NCBI GenBank assembly: GCA_963709075.1
Contig: CAVPUY010000014.1
Location: 806,001-870,000 of the forward strand
Source of the DNA: Palsa-506 sp963709075
Lineage (GTDB): Bacteria > Actinomycetota > Actinomycetes > Streptosporangiales > Streptosporangiaceae
Direction: 5' to 3'
DNA length: 64,000 nt
In this document: positions 54,884 through 63,702 of the stretch, in pieces
How the letters are laid out: the number at the start of each line of letters is the position of its first letter
Position numbering within the stretch: position 1 is the first letter of the stretch
Notes under the pieces: model-generated
Database searches by the model: none
Seen by the model: only the letters and a program-made list of their open reading frames with translations
What the model was told of the DNA's origin: nothing
Translations under genes and position numbers: made by a program

Positions 54884-57289
54884 GTGGGGGCGGACGGAGA
54901 CGGCGCGCAGGCGGCCATGCACGGGTTCTCGGCTCCGCTGACGAGTTTCATCGGCCGGGCCGGTGCGGTTGGCGAGGTCGCTGGCCTGCTGGCGGACGGC
55001 CGGCTGGTGACGGTGACCGGGCCGGGCGGCGTCGGCAAGACCCGGCTGGCCGGCGAGGTGGCCCGGCGGGTGGCGGGCGAGTTCGCTGACGGGGTGTGGC
55101 TGGTGGAGCTTGCGGCCGTCACGGACCCGGCGCGGGTGCCGTCCGCGGTGGCCGCGGCACTGGGGATCAGCGAGCGGCCGGCGGAGCCGGTGGCGGATTC
55201 GCTGGCCAGGGTGCTGGCGCGGCAGCAGCTGCTGATCGTGCTTGATAACTGCGAGCATGTGATCGCCGCCGTGGCGGCACTGTGCGGGGCGGTGCTCCCG
55301 GCCGCCGATGACGTGCGGGTCCTGGCGACCAGCCGGGAGCCGGTCGGGGTGGCCGGGGAAACCCGGTACCGGCTGGCGCCGCTGGCGCTGTCCGGGCCGG
55401 GCGATGCGGCCGCAGGATCCGATGCGGTGGCCCTGTTCGCCGACCGGGCCCGTCAGGCCGACCCGCACTTCACCCTGAGCGGCGAGTCCGGCCCGCTGGT
55501 GGCGCGGCTGGTGCGGCGGCTGGACGGGATGCCGCTGGCGATTGAGCTGGCCGCGGCGCGGGTGGAGGCGCTCGGCGTGGCCCAGCTGCTTGACCGCCTG
55601 GATGACGGGTTCCGGTTGCTAGTCGGCGCTGACCGGCTGGCGGCGGCCAGGCACCAGTCGCTGGCGGCGACGGTTGAGTGGAGTTACCAGCTGCTTGGCC
55701 AGCAGGAGCGGGAGGTTTTCCGCCGGGTCTCCGTGTTCCCCGCCGGATTCACCCTGGCGGCTGCCGAAGCGGTTGCCGGGCCCGCGGCCGGGCCGGTGGT
55801 GCTGCGCCTGGTGGACTGCTCCCTGCTCGTCCCGCCGCGGACCGGGCCGGATGGCCGGGCCCGTTACCTGATGCTGGACACCTTGCGTGCGTACGGCGCG
55901 GGACGGCTTGCCGATGCCGGGGAAATGCCCGCGGCGGCTGCCGTACTGGCGCAATACGCGCTGCAGGTGGCGGAACAGGCCGCCGGAGCGCAGGCCAGCG
56001 CGGGAGAGCTGGACGCTGACCGCTGGCTGGATGCCGAGGATGCCACCATCCGCCAGGGCCTGGCCTGGGCGCTGGACCATGACCAGGACACCGCACTCCG
56101 CCTGGTGATCTCCCTCGCCCCCTGGTGGAAGCTGCGTGGCCGCCTGCTGGACGGCTACCCGCTGCTGCGCGACTCCGCCGAGCACGCCGCAGCAGGCAGC
56201 GACGAATGGTGCGCCGTGCACTACTGGCTCGGCCAGGCTGCGCACGCCATCGGCGAATTCGCACTGGCAGTCGAGTATTTCGACGCCGTCCGTGCCGCCG
56301 TGGCGGACCGGGAACCGACCCCCGTGCTTGTGGACGCGCTGGCAGGCCGGTCGGTCGCCCTGGTGAACCTGAACCGGGTCGGCGCGGGAATCGATGACGC
56401 CCATCGCGCGGCGGCTCTCGGCCGGGAAATCGGCTACCCGGCCGGGGAAGCGCTGGCGCTGCAGAACCTCAGCCTCGGCACCTACTACTCGGGCGACCCG
56501 GCGGCGGCCCTGGCCTGGGCGCGGCGAGCCGAGCGGGTCGGCCCGGCAGGCATTCCCGGCTGGATCGCCCGGCGCGGCAACGATTTCCTCATACTGGCCT
56601 TGCTCGAATCCGGCGACGTGGCGGGTGCCTGGCAGCATTGCACGGACGGGCTGGCTGAAGCGCGGCGGGCAGGCGACCGGCGCAGCCAGGCATCTTGCCT
56701 GGGCCGAATGGCGGACATGGACCGGCTGGCTGGCCGCATTCCCGAGGCGGGAGCGCATCTGCGGGAATCGCTAGAGATCGGCACCCAGATGGGCGATCCG
56801 ACCGGCCTGCTCAACTGCCTGGACAGCTGCGGGCACCTGTGCGCCGCGACGCGGCGCTGGGCCGACGCCGTGACCTTGTGGGCCGCCTACGAGGCCCGGA
56901 GCCAGGACGACGGCATCATCGACGTGCCGCAGGATGCGAACCGCCGCCAGGCACCCCGGCAGGAGGCCCGGCAGGCGCTGGGGCCAGCCAGGACCCGCGC
57001 CGCCGAGCAGCGCGGCGCGGCGATGGGCATCTCCACCGCCGCGGAGTTCGTCGCCATGCTCACCCTGGCGGCGAGCGGGCCGCAGGCGCCCGAACCAGGG
57101 CCGCTCAGCCCGCGTGAACGGGAACTGGTCACCCTGGTCGCCCGCGGGCACACCGACGCCCAGATCGCCAGCCAGCTGTACATCAGCGTGCGCACCGTCC
57201 GCTCCCACCTCGACCGCATCCGCGACAAGACCGGATGCAGGCGGCGCGCCGACCTTACCCGGCTCGCCCTGGGCGCAGGCCTGGTCTAG
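54884..57289 (+). CDS. NB-ARC ATPase / LuxR-family transcriptional regulator
   Basis: An intact 801-aa protein beginning at GTG 54884. N-terminal ATPase: LTSFIGRAGAVGEVAGLL, Walker A VTGPGGVGKTRLAGEVARR, Walker B LLIVLDNCEHVI, RVLATSREPVGV (sensor), RLDGMPLAIELAAARVEALG. The middle (residues 330-700) has TPR-like helices. The C-terminal LuxR HTH is LSPRERELVTLVARGHTDAQ, IASQLYISVRTVRSHLDRIR. The layout is that of the AfsR/LAL-like STAND regulators, which oligomerise with ATP on a signal. No obvious target cluster is adjacent. Confidence 0.93.
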   Translation: MGADGDGAQAAMHGFSAPLTSFIGRAGAVGEVAGLLADGRLVTVTGPGGVGKTRLAGEVARRVAGEFADGVWLVELAAVTDPARVPSAVAAALGISERPAEPVADSLARVLARQQLLIVLDNCEHVIAAVAALCGAVLPAADDVRVLATSREPVGVAGETRYRLAPLALSGPGDAAAGSDAVALFADRARQADPHFTLSGESGPLVARLVRRLDGMPLAIELAAARVEALGVAQLLDRLDDGFRLLVGADRLAAARHQSLAATVEWSYQLLGQQEREVFRRVSVFPAGFTLAAAEAVAGPAAGPVVLRLVDCSLLVPPRTGPDGRARYLMLDTLRAYGAGRLADAGEMPAAAAVLAQYALQVAEQAAGAQASAGELDADRWLDAEDATIRQGLAWALDHDQDTALRLVISLAPWWKLRGRLLDGYPLLRDSAEHAAAGSDEWCAVHYWLGQAAHAIGEFALAVEYFDAVRAAVADREPTPVLVDALAGRSVALVNLNRVGAGIDDAHRAAALGREIGYPAGEALALQNLSLGTYYSGDPAAALAWARRAERVGPAGIPGWIARRGNDFLILALLESGDVAGAWQHCTDGLAEARRAGDRRSQASCLGRMADMDRLAGRIPEAGAHLRESLEIGTQMGDPTGLLNCLDSCGHLCAATRRWADAVTLWAAYEARSQDDGIIDVPQDANRRQAPRQEARQALGPARTRAAEQRGAAMGISTAAEFVAMLTLAASGPQAPEPGPLSPRERELVTLVARGHTDAQIASQLYISVRTVRSHLDRIRDKTGCRRRADLTRLALGAGLV

Positions 57290-57453
57290 GCCGCCCGGAT
57301 GACGCCGCCGCGGCGGCCGTGGGTCGTCTTACCCCTGGCACCGCTTGCGTGCAGAAGGGGTAACCGGGCCCCTGCCTGGCGCCGCCGCCGCCGGGCAGCC
57401 TGTCATGCATAGGCCCTGCTTCCCGGCCGGGCCCAAGCAGACAGGAGAAACCC

Positions 57454-57801
57454 ATGTACGCACGTCCAGCCCCGCGCGGAACCCGCCCGCTGACCGCGGC
57501 GCGGCATGCCAGCACCCGGCTGCGGCGGCTTGCCGCCGCCCTGGCCGCGGTCACCTGCGGCCTGCTGGCATCCGCCGCTGCCGCTCCTGCCGCCTTTGCC
57601 TCGATCCCGTACGGCCAGAGCAGCACCGCCCCGGCCAGGCAGCTGCCGGCGACCACCGTCCGCGTGATCGCCTCGGGTGGCATGGCCGCCTGGCAGATCG
57701 CACTGATCGCGCTCGGAGCCGCACTGGCCGGAGCCGCCGCGGCCGTCCTGCTCAGCCGGGTACGCGCTGCCCGCCGGGTCGCCTCAGCAACGACGGCATG
57801 A
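57454..57801 (+). CDS. Small exported, membrane-anchored protein
   Basis: A 115-aa product after AGGAGAAACCC. It has an Arg-rich start and a long signal sequence (LAAALAAVTCGLLASAAAAP), a short extracellular segment of about 35 residues, and one C-terminal membrane helix (WQIALIALGAALAGAAAAVL) with a basic cytoplasmic end. No domain is recognised; small proteins of this layout are common downstream of LuxR-type genes in actinobacteria. Confidence 0.75.
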   Translation: MYARPAPRGTRPLTAARHASTRLRRLAAALAAVTCGLLASAAAAPAAFASIPYGQSSTAPARQLPATTVRVIASGGMAAWQIALIALGAALAGAAAAVLLSRVRAARRVASATTA

Positions 57802-57953
57802 CACGTCCGCACGCGGCCGCTGCGGATAGGCCGCCAGGCCGGTACCGGCCTGGCGGCCTGGCGGCGGCCCGCGGGCCTGTTCGCACCGGAGGTGGCACGC
57901 TGCGGCTCGCGGTCCGGCCTTGCGCTGATCGGCCGTTCAATTATTCTTCGATC

Positions 57954-59475
57954 ATGGTGGAAGCCGGCTCCCTGAGCGAGCACATTCCCGGTACGAGCAT
58001 CGACGCGACCGCCGCGACGGCAGGCGATCTGCAGCGCGCCCTCACCTCCGGCCAGCTGACCTCGGCCGGCCTGACCGCGTTCTGCCTGGCCAGGATCGAG
58101 CGGCTGAACCCGCGGCTGCGCGCCGTGATCACGGTGAGCGAGTCCGCCGTCGCCGACGCGAGCGCCAGCGACGAAGCGAGGGCGGCGGCGGGCTGGCCTG
58201 CCCGCCCGCTGGACGGCATCCCGGTGCTGATCAAGGACAACATCGGCGTCCGGGGCATGCCGGCCACGGCCAGCTCGCCGGCGCTGGCCGGCGCCGAGAA
58301 CGGCGACGCGTTCATCGTCGGCAGGCTCCGCGCCGCAGGCGCGATCGTGCTCGGCAAGGCAAACCTGTCCGAGTGGGCGAACTTCCGGTCCACCCGGTCG
58401 AGCAGCGGCTGGAGCACGCTGGGCGGCCAGGCGGTGAACCCGTACGGGACCGGCCGCAATCCGTCCGGTTCAAGCTCGGGCTCGGCCGTCGCGGTCGCCG
58501 CCGGCCTGGCCCCGCTCGCGGTCGGGTCGGAGACCGACGGCTCGATCATCAGCCCGGCGAGCGCCTGCGGGATCGTCGGCGTGAAGCCGACGCTCGGGCT
58601 GGTCAGCCGGACCGGCATCGTGCCGATCTCGCCCGCCCAGGACACCGCGGGCCCGATGACCCGCTCGGTGGCCGACGCGGCCGCGCTGCTCGGCGCGCTG
58701 GCCGGCCCGGATCCCGCCGACCCGGCGACCGGCCGGGCGAGCGGCCAGCCGGCCGGCTACACCGCGTTCCTTGATGCTGGCGCCCTGGCCGGCGCGCGGC
58801 TCGGGGTCTGGCGGGAGGGATCGGCGGTCGCGGGGCCGGCCGCGGTCGCGCTGCTCGACGCCGCGGTGGCCCGGCTGCGCACGTGCGGCGCCGAGATCAT
58901 CGACCCGGTCACGCTGCCGGACGCCGACAAGATCGGCGAGCCTGAGTTCGCCGCCTTGCTGCACGAGTTCAAGCACTACCTGAACGCCTATCTCGGCGCG
59001 CTGCCCGGCAGCCACCCGGGCTCGCTTACCGAACTGATCTCTTTCAATATTTTTAACGGATCCACCGTCCTGGCTGTCTTCGGCCAGGAGCTGTTCGAGC
59101 AGGCCGAGGCAACAAGCGGCGACCTGGCGGACGAGGCATACCGGGCAGCGCGGGGCGAGGCGAACCGGCTGGCCACCACGGCGCTTGACGAGGCGCTGCA
59201 GGGCGGCCGGCTCGACGCGGTCGTGGCGCTGAGCGGCAGCCCGGCATGGCTGACCGACCACGTGCTCGGCGATCATCATGTGTTCGGGACGTCGGGACCG
59301 GCCGCCGTCGCCGGGTACCCGGCGGTCTCCGTGCCCGGCCGGCCTGGTTTCCGGGCTCCCCGTCGGCGTCTCCTTCATGGGCGCGCCGTGGAGCGAGCCG
59401 CGACTGCTGGCCCTGGCCTACGCCTTCGAGCAGGCCAGGCAGGCCAAAGACGCCAGCATGGCGGTTGCTCGGTAG
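57954..59475 (+). CDS. Amidase-signature family amidohydrolase, one frameshift
   Basis: From ATG 57954: LDGIPVLIKDNIGVRGMPAT (catalytic Lys), NPSGSSSGSAVAVAAGLAPL (cis-Ser), GSETDGSIISPASACGIVGV (nucleophile Ser), LVSRTGIVPISPAQDTAGPM. After a shift near 59345: GLVSGLPVGVSFMGAPWSEP, ending TAG at 59475. About 507 aa. These Ser-cisSer-Lys hydrolases cleave amides such as aryl or fatty amides, or act like GatA; no GatB/C nearby, so a general amidase is likely. It precedes mshC by ten bases on the same strand. Confidence 0.9.
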
Positions 59476-59485
59476 CCTGGCGACC

Positions 59486-60947
59486 ATGGAATCCTGGCGC
59501 TCCGCAAGCATTCCCGGCCTGCCCGGACACGGTCCGGAGGTGCGGATCAGGGACACGGCCAGCGGCGAGTTCGTGGTGGCGGCGGCCGGCCGCACGGCGA
59601 CGCTGTACGCGTGCGGGATCACCCCCTACGACGCCACGCATATCGGGCACGCGGCGACGTATATCGCATGGGACCTGCTGGTTCGCGCCTGGCACGATTC
59701 CGGCCACGAGGTCAGCTACGTGCAGAACGTCACCGACGTCGATGACCCGCTGCTTGAGCGCGCGGCCAGGGACGGCGAGGACTGGCAGGAGCTGGCCAGG
59801 CGCGAGATCGACCGGTACCGCTCGGATATGGCGGCGCTGCGGGTCCTGGCCCCGGCGGAGCTTCGTCGGGGCGGTGGAGGCGCTGGGCATCATCGGCCGG
59901 TTCAACCAGTCGCTGGCTGCCCATGGCGCGCTGTACGAGCTGGACGGCGACGTTTACTTCGCCCGGTCATCCGATCCGGCCTTCGGCTCGGTGTCCGGGC
60001 TCGATCCGGCCGCCATGATCGAGCTTTCCGCGGAGCGCGGCGGTGACCCGGCCCGGCCGGGGAAGAAGGATCCGCTCGACGCGCTGGTCTGGCTCGGGGC
60101 CAGGCCGGGGGAGCCGGCCTGGGACTCGGAGTTCGGCCCCGGGCGGCCTGGCTGGCACGTCGAGTGCGCGGCCATCGCGACGGAATACCTCGGCGCGGTG
60201 TTCGACGTGCAGGCGGGCGGGAGTGACCTGGTGTTCCCGCACCACGAGCTGAGCGCCTCGCATGCCCGGGTGGCCGCTGGCGGCGGCCCGGTGTTCGCCC
60301 GCCGGTACGCGCACGCCGGGATGGTCAGGCTCGGCGGCGAGAAGATGTCGAAGTCGCTGGGCAACCTGGTATTCGTCTCGGCGCTGCGGTCAGCCGGGAT
60401 CGATCCGATGGCAATCCGGCTGGCGATCCTGGCGCATCATTACCGGCCGGACTGGGATTGGACCGACGAAGGGCTGGCGGCCGCGTCGGAACGGCTGGCC
60501 CGCTGGCGCCTCGCTGTCGCTGTCGCGGGCGGCGGCTCGGGCGACCACAGTGGCCCGGGTGATCGCAGTGACCGGGGCGACCACAGTGGCTCAGATCATC
60601 GCAGTGACCGGGGCGACCACAGTGGCCGGGGTGACCACAGTGGCTCAGGTGATCGCAGTGAACCGGGTTACCCCAGCAGGCCCGTGGGCCGCAGCAACCT
60701 GGATGACTTCAGCAACCCCGCAGACCCCAGCAGCCCGGTGCCGGCCGCCGAGGCGGTGCTGGCCGCCATCCGCGAGCGGATGGCGGACGACCTGGACGCG
60801 CCAGCCGCGCTTGCCATCGTGGACAGCTGGGCCGATGCCGTGCTGGCCAACGTGCCCCGCCGTCCGGCCCGGTGCCGTCCGGCCCGGCGGCGCCGGGCAC
60901 GCCGCTGATCAGGGACGCGATCGACGCTTTGCTCGGCGTCGCGCTTT
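59486..60947 (+). CDS. mshC: Mycothiol ligase MshC (L-cysteine:GlcN-Ins ligase), two frameshifts and a repeat insertion
   Basis: From ATG 59486: MESWRSASIPGLPGHGPEV, zinc Cys/HIGH-like YACGITPYDATHIGHAATYI, VQNVTDVDDPLLERAARDG. After a shift near 59868: FVGAVEALGIIGRFNQSLAA, GWHVECAAIATEYLG, FPHHELSASHARVAAG, KMSKS loop GGEKMSKSLGNLV, HYRPDWDWTDEGL. It joins cysteine to GlcN-inositol with ATP in mycothiol synthesis. Between the catalytic body and the C-terminal helices (AVLAAIRERMADDLDAPAAL) is an added Gly/Asp/His/Ser repeat of about 60 residues. A last shift near 60880 gives the normal end TPLIRDAIDALLGVAL with TAG at 60945. The cysteinyl-tRNA synthetase fold is shared, but the N-terminus is MshC. 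Confidence 0.93.
60537..60660. repeat. Tandem repeats in mshC coding sequence
   Basis: Units of GGYGACCACAGTGGC and GGTGATCGCAGTGACC alternate, with 12-, 15- and 30-base periods. They code GDHSG and GDRSD motifs. The repeat keeps the reading frame. Confidence 0.85.
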
Positions 60948-61067
60948 AGCCACGATCAGGCCGCCGCGCCGGTGCCTTGATGCCTGGCCGATATCGTGGT
61001 ATCTCTGCGGTATCGCATACAGTATCTCTGCCCTGTCTCCTCTCTCTGCTGCGCACAGGGAACGATC

Positions 61068-61592
61068 ATGACAACGACACCGCCTGACCCTGATGTCCCT
61101 GATTCCGCCGAAGCTTCAGCGGCGAGTGCGGCACCTGGTCCTGCCGGGCAATCCGGTCCCGCCGGGGAGGCCGCTTCCGCTGCTGGTACCGCGCCGGAGC
61201 TGCCCAGCCTGGAGCCCAGCCTGGAACCAGCCGGGGCGTCCGCTGATCCGGTGAGCCTGCTCGTGCACGCGGTGGGACAGCTTCCCGCGGACCAGCGGGA
61301 CCTGGTGCTGACCTGGCTGCTGCGGCAGCGCCCCGGGCTGTCCCGGCAGTGGACGCTCGGCGTACGGGCCAGCGAGCACGCAGCGGAACTGCACGCCCTG
61401 CAGCTGTCCGCGGCCGGGCAGCCTGGCCGGGGGATGCCGCCGACCGCGCAGCAGGTCGTGCCGGTCCGGTTCCCGTCACAGCAGCACGCCCAGCTGCGTG
61501 AATGGTGTGCCGAGCACGGGTTCTCGATGGCGACCGTCATCCGCGGCCTGGTCGCCCGCTTCCTGGACAGCCAGCTGCCTGACCGTAACTGA
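61068..61592 (+). CDS. Putative ribbon-helix-helix-like protein
   Basis: A 174-aa product from ATG 61068 (CAGGGAAC site). The first 60 residues are low-complexity Ala/Pro/Ser/Glu. Then a helical domain (VSLLVHAVGQLPADQRDLVL, TWLLRQRPGLSRQ) and, after a spacer, QVVPVRFPSQQHAQLREWCA, EHGFSMATVIRGLVARFLDS, which fits a beta-strand plus two-helix RHH fold. Upstream, GGTATC-type hexamers recur three times (60990-61025). Function unknown; possibly a DNA-binding regulator. Confidence 0.6.
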   Translation: MTTTPPDPDVPDSAEASAASAAPGPAGQSGPAGEAASAAGTAPELPSLEPSLEPAGASADPVSLLVHAVGQLPADQRDLVLTWLLRQRPGLSRQWTLGVRASEHAAELHALQLSAAGQPGRGMPPTAQQVVPVRFPSQQHAQLREWCAEHGFSMATVIRGLVARFLDSQLPDRN

Positions 61593-61619
61593 TCAGCCCG
61601 GCGACGCTGCCGTGGCTGT

Positions 61620-61640
61620 CCGGCCCGCTTTGCGGGCCGG
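61620..61640. terminator. Hairpin downstream of RHH-like gene
   Basis: CCGGCCCGC and GCGGGCCGG pair around TTT. It is the first of two hairpins between convergent genes. Confidence 0.75.
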
Positions 61641-61647
61641 CCCGGCG

Positions 61648-61686
61648 CCGGAAGCCGGCCTGCCGCGCTGGCAGGCCGGCTTCCGG
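61648..61686. terminator. Perfect 17-bp-stem bidirectional terminator
   Basis: The stem CCGGAAGCCGGCCTGCC (61648-61664) pairs exactly with 61670-61686 around GCGCT. It sits between the convergent RHH-like and mutarotase genes and should work in both directions. Confidence 0.88.
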
Positions 61687-61701
61687 CCTAGGCGTCCAGC
61701 G

Positions 61702-62985
61702 TCAGCTGGAGAACTGGTAGATGGTTGTCGAGTTGAACGCCTGGCCGGGCTTCAGCTCCGTGGACGGGAACTGCGGCTGGTTCGGCGAGTCGGGGAAGTG
61801 CTGGGTCTCGAAGGTGTAGCCGTCGCTCTGCCGGTAGATGTGCCCGCTGATCCCAACCAGCGTGCCGTTGAGGAAGTTACCGCTGTAGAACTGAACGCCG
61901 GGCTGGTCGGTCCATACGGTCAGCTCACGCCCGCTCTTCGGGTCCCAGGCGTGCGATGCAAGCCGCAGGCCGTCCATGGTCGGACCGCTCTTGTTCAGCA
62001 CCCAGTTGTGGTCGTAGCCCTGGGCGATCAGGAGCTGCGGGTTGTTCTCGTTGATCCGGGAGCCGATCGTGTGCGGCGTCCGGAAGTCGAACGGCGTGCC
62101 AGCGACGGGCACGGTGCCGTTCGGGATCTGGGTGGCGTTGGTGGTGTTGTACTTGTTGGCGTTGATCTGCACCTTCTGGCCATAGACGGCACCGGAGGCC
62201 TCGCCGGCCAGGTTGAAGTAGTTGTGGTTGGTGAAGTTGATGACCGTGTTCTTGCCCTTGACGGTGGCGTGGTAGTGCATGAACAGCTGGTTGCGGTTGT
62301 TCAGGGCGAAGGTGACGGTCAGCGTGAGCGTGCCGGGGTAGCCGGTGCAGTTGCAGCTCGGCTCGAATGCCGAGCCCTCGTCGCCGTTGGGGCTGACCAG
62401 CGTCATGGCCACTGCCGCCGCGCCGCGGACATGCACCGCGTGCGCCGACCAGATGTGGTTGCCGAAGCCCACGAAACCGCCGTGCAGGCTGTTGCCGTTG
62501 TTGTTGATGGGCAGGGTGTAGGTCTGCAGGCCGTTCGACTGCTGCAGCTGGAAGGTGCCCTTGGCGATCCGGTTGCCGAACCGGCCGATGGTCTCGCCGA
62601 AGTACGGTCCGCCGGGTGCCGGCGGCGGCGGGCTGTCCTCGCTGACGTAATCCTTGAGGGTCTTGAAGCCCAGGATGACGTCGGCCTTCTTGCCGTTGCG
62701 GCCGGGTACCGTGATCGACTGCTGGATGGCGCCGAAGGTGAGCAGCTTCACCTGCATGCCACGGCAGCTGGTCAGCGTGTAGCGGAACACCTTCGCCGGC
62801 TTGCCGGTGTACGGCTCGATGGCAGTCCCGAAGAACTGCTTCGAGATGCTCGGCCTGCAGCCATGCGACGATGTCGCGGATGCCTGGGCCATGCCGAGCG
62901 CACCTACCGTCCCGACGGCAAAAGCTGCCGCCGCGCCGATGCGGACCGCTCGGCGAGCAGCCAGGCGCCTTGTGGCGTTGAGCAT
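61702..62985 (-). CDS. galM: Exported aldose 1-epimerase (galactose mutarotase)
   Basis: An intact protein of about 427 aa from ATG 62985 (AAGGGAG site). The signal sequence is MLNATRRLAARRAVRIGAAA to an AQA cleavage site. The mutarotase fold shows LTFGAIQQSITVPGRNGKKA, GETIGRFGNRIAKGTFQL (catalytic-site Arg), NSLHGGFVGFGNHIWSA (His), INFTNHNYFNLAGEASG (second His), and QGYDHNWVLN (Asp), ending TELKPGQAF (Glu general base). It interconverts alpha and beta anomers outside the cell. A lac-type operator lies upstream. Confidence 0.95.
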   Translation of the reverse strand: MLNATRRLAARRAVRIGAAAAFAVGTVGALGMAQASATSSHGCRPSISKQFFGTAIEPYTGKPAKVFRYTLTSCRGMQVKLLTFGAIQQSITVPGRNGKKADVILGFKTLKDYVSEDSPPPPAPGGPYFGETIGRFGNRIAKGTFQLQQSNGLQTYTLPINNNGNSLHGGFVGFGNHIWSAHAVHVRGAAAVAMTLVSPNGDEGSAFEPSCNCTGYPGTLTLTVTFALNNRNQLFMHYHATVKGKNTVINFTNHNYFNLAGEASGAVYGQKVQINANKYNTTNATQIPNGTVPVAGTPFDFRTPHTIGSRINENNPQLLIAQGYDHNWVLNKSGPTMDGLRLASHAWDPKSGRELTVWTDQPGVQFYSGNFLNGTLVGISGHIYRQSDGYTFETQHFPDSPNQPQFPSTELKPGQAFNSTTIYQFSS

Positions 62986-63065
62986 GAATACTCCCTTCGC
63001 TATGGGTGGCGGAGGCCGGATCGACATGCCGTGCGACGGTGCCGACATGACCTCAACACCGGCAT

Positions 63066-63079
63066 TGTGAGCGCTCACA
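63066..63079. promoter_or_regulatory. Perfect LacI-family operator upstream of mutarotase
   Basis: TGTGAGCGCTCACA is a perfect 14-bp palindrome, within ATTGTGAGCGCTCACAT. It matches the ideal symmetric lac operator core and the CG-centred sites of LacI/GalR proteins. It lies 81 bases upstream of the mutarotase start. Confidence 0.85.
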
Positions 63080-63702
63080 TCCGGAAAATCACCCCGTTGA
63101 CAGGGAAAAAAATTTCCGACACCTTGGCACATTCTTGGTTCCATTCGGCCGGTGTGTGGGCATTGGCGCAGCTTGCAGCCGGGGTTCGGCCGTCTCGCGG
63201 GGATGGCCAGGCCGCCGCGCCGTTACAGAAACCTGACCTCTTGGTCAACATCGCCACTCGCGGTCAACACCGCCGCGCTGAGTCTCGTTAACACCAATAG
63301 GCGCGGCTGTCCAGAGCCAACGCGATGCTCGCGTCTGACGAGCGGATGCGCGGCACCGTCCGGCATGTCGCCCGATGCCCGGCGCGGCCTCGCCCGGTGC
63401 CCGGCGCGGCCTCGCCCGGTGCCCGGCGCGGCCTCGCCCGGTCCCGGCGCGGCCTCGCCCGGTGCCCGGCGTCGTGAGCCGGCTTAGCACTGGCTGGCCG
63501 GTTCGTCTAGAGGCAATCTGCCGATGTGGACGGACGCGATGCCGCCGTCCTAGCAGTTTCCGCTGGCAGCAAGGCTGGAGCGCGGCCGCGAGCGACCAAG
63601 GGGCGGCCCGGCCGCGGCAGAAACCTACCGCGCCGCGCGTTGTCCCCAGGGCGCCGGCAAAATCCGGTGACCCCGCGGGTACCCCGCTTCCAGGCTGGCC
63701 AC
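63080..63702. other. Intergenic region with a 22-bp minisatellite
   Basis: About 620 bases between divergent genes with no convincing ORF. An AT-rich stretch near 63090-63125 is probably promoter DNA for the mutarotase gene; the middle holds a tandem repeat. Confidence 0.45.
63377..63471. repeat. 22-bp minisatellite, four and a half units
   Basis: Units of GCCCGGCGCGGCCTCGCCCG plus GT at 63377, 63399, 63421 and (one base short) 63443, then a partial unit. Noncoding. Confidence 0.93.

Noticed and set aside
52424..55468. A 1014-codon open frame on the minus strand
   Set aside because: It lies antisense to two well-supported plus-strand genes (GT-C-like protein and the start of the NB-ARC regulator) and has Arg/Gly/Pro/Gln composition typical of shadow frames in very GC-rich DNA.
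57345..60908. One 1187-residue amidase-MshC fusion protein
   Set aside because: The single frame covers the amidase and most of mshC only because each gene is shifted. The amidase end (TAG 59475) and the mshC start (ATG 59486) are clear in the other frames.
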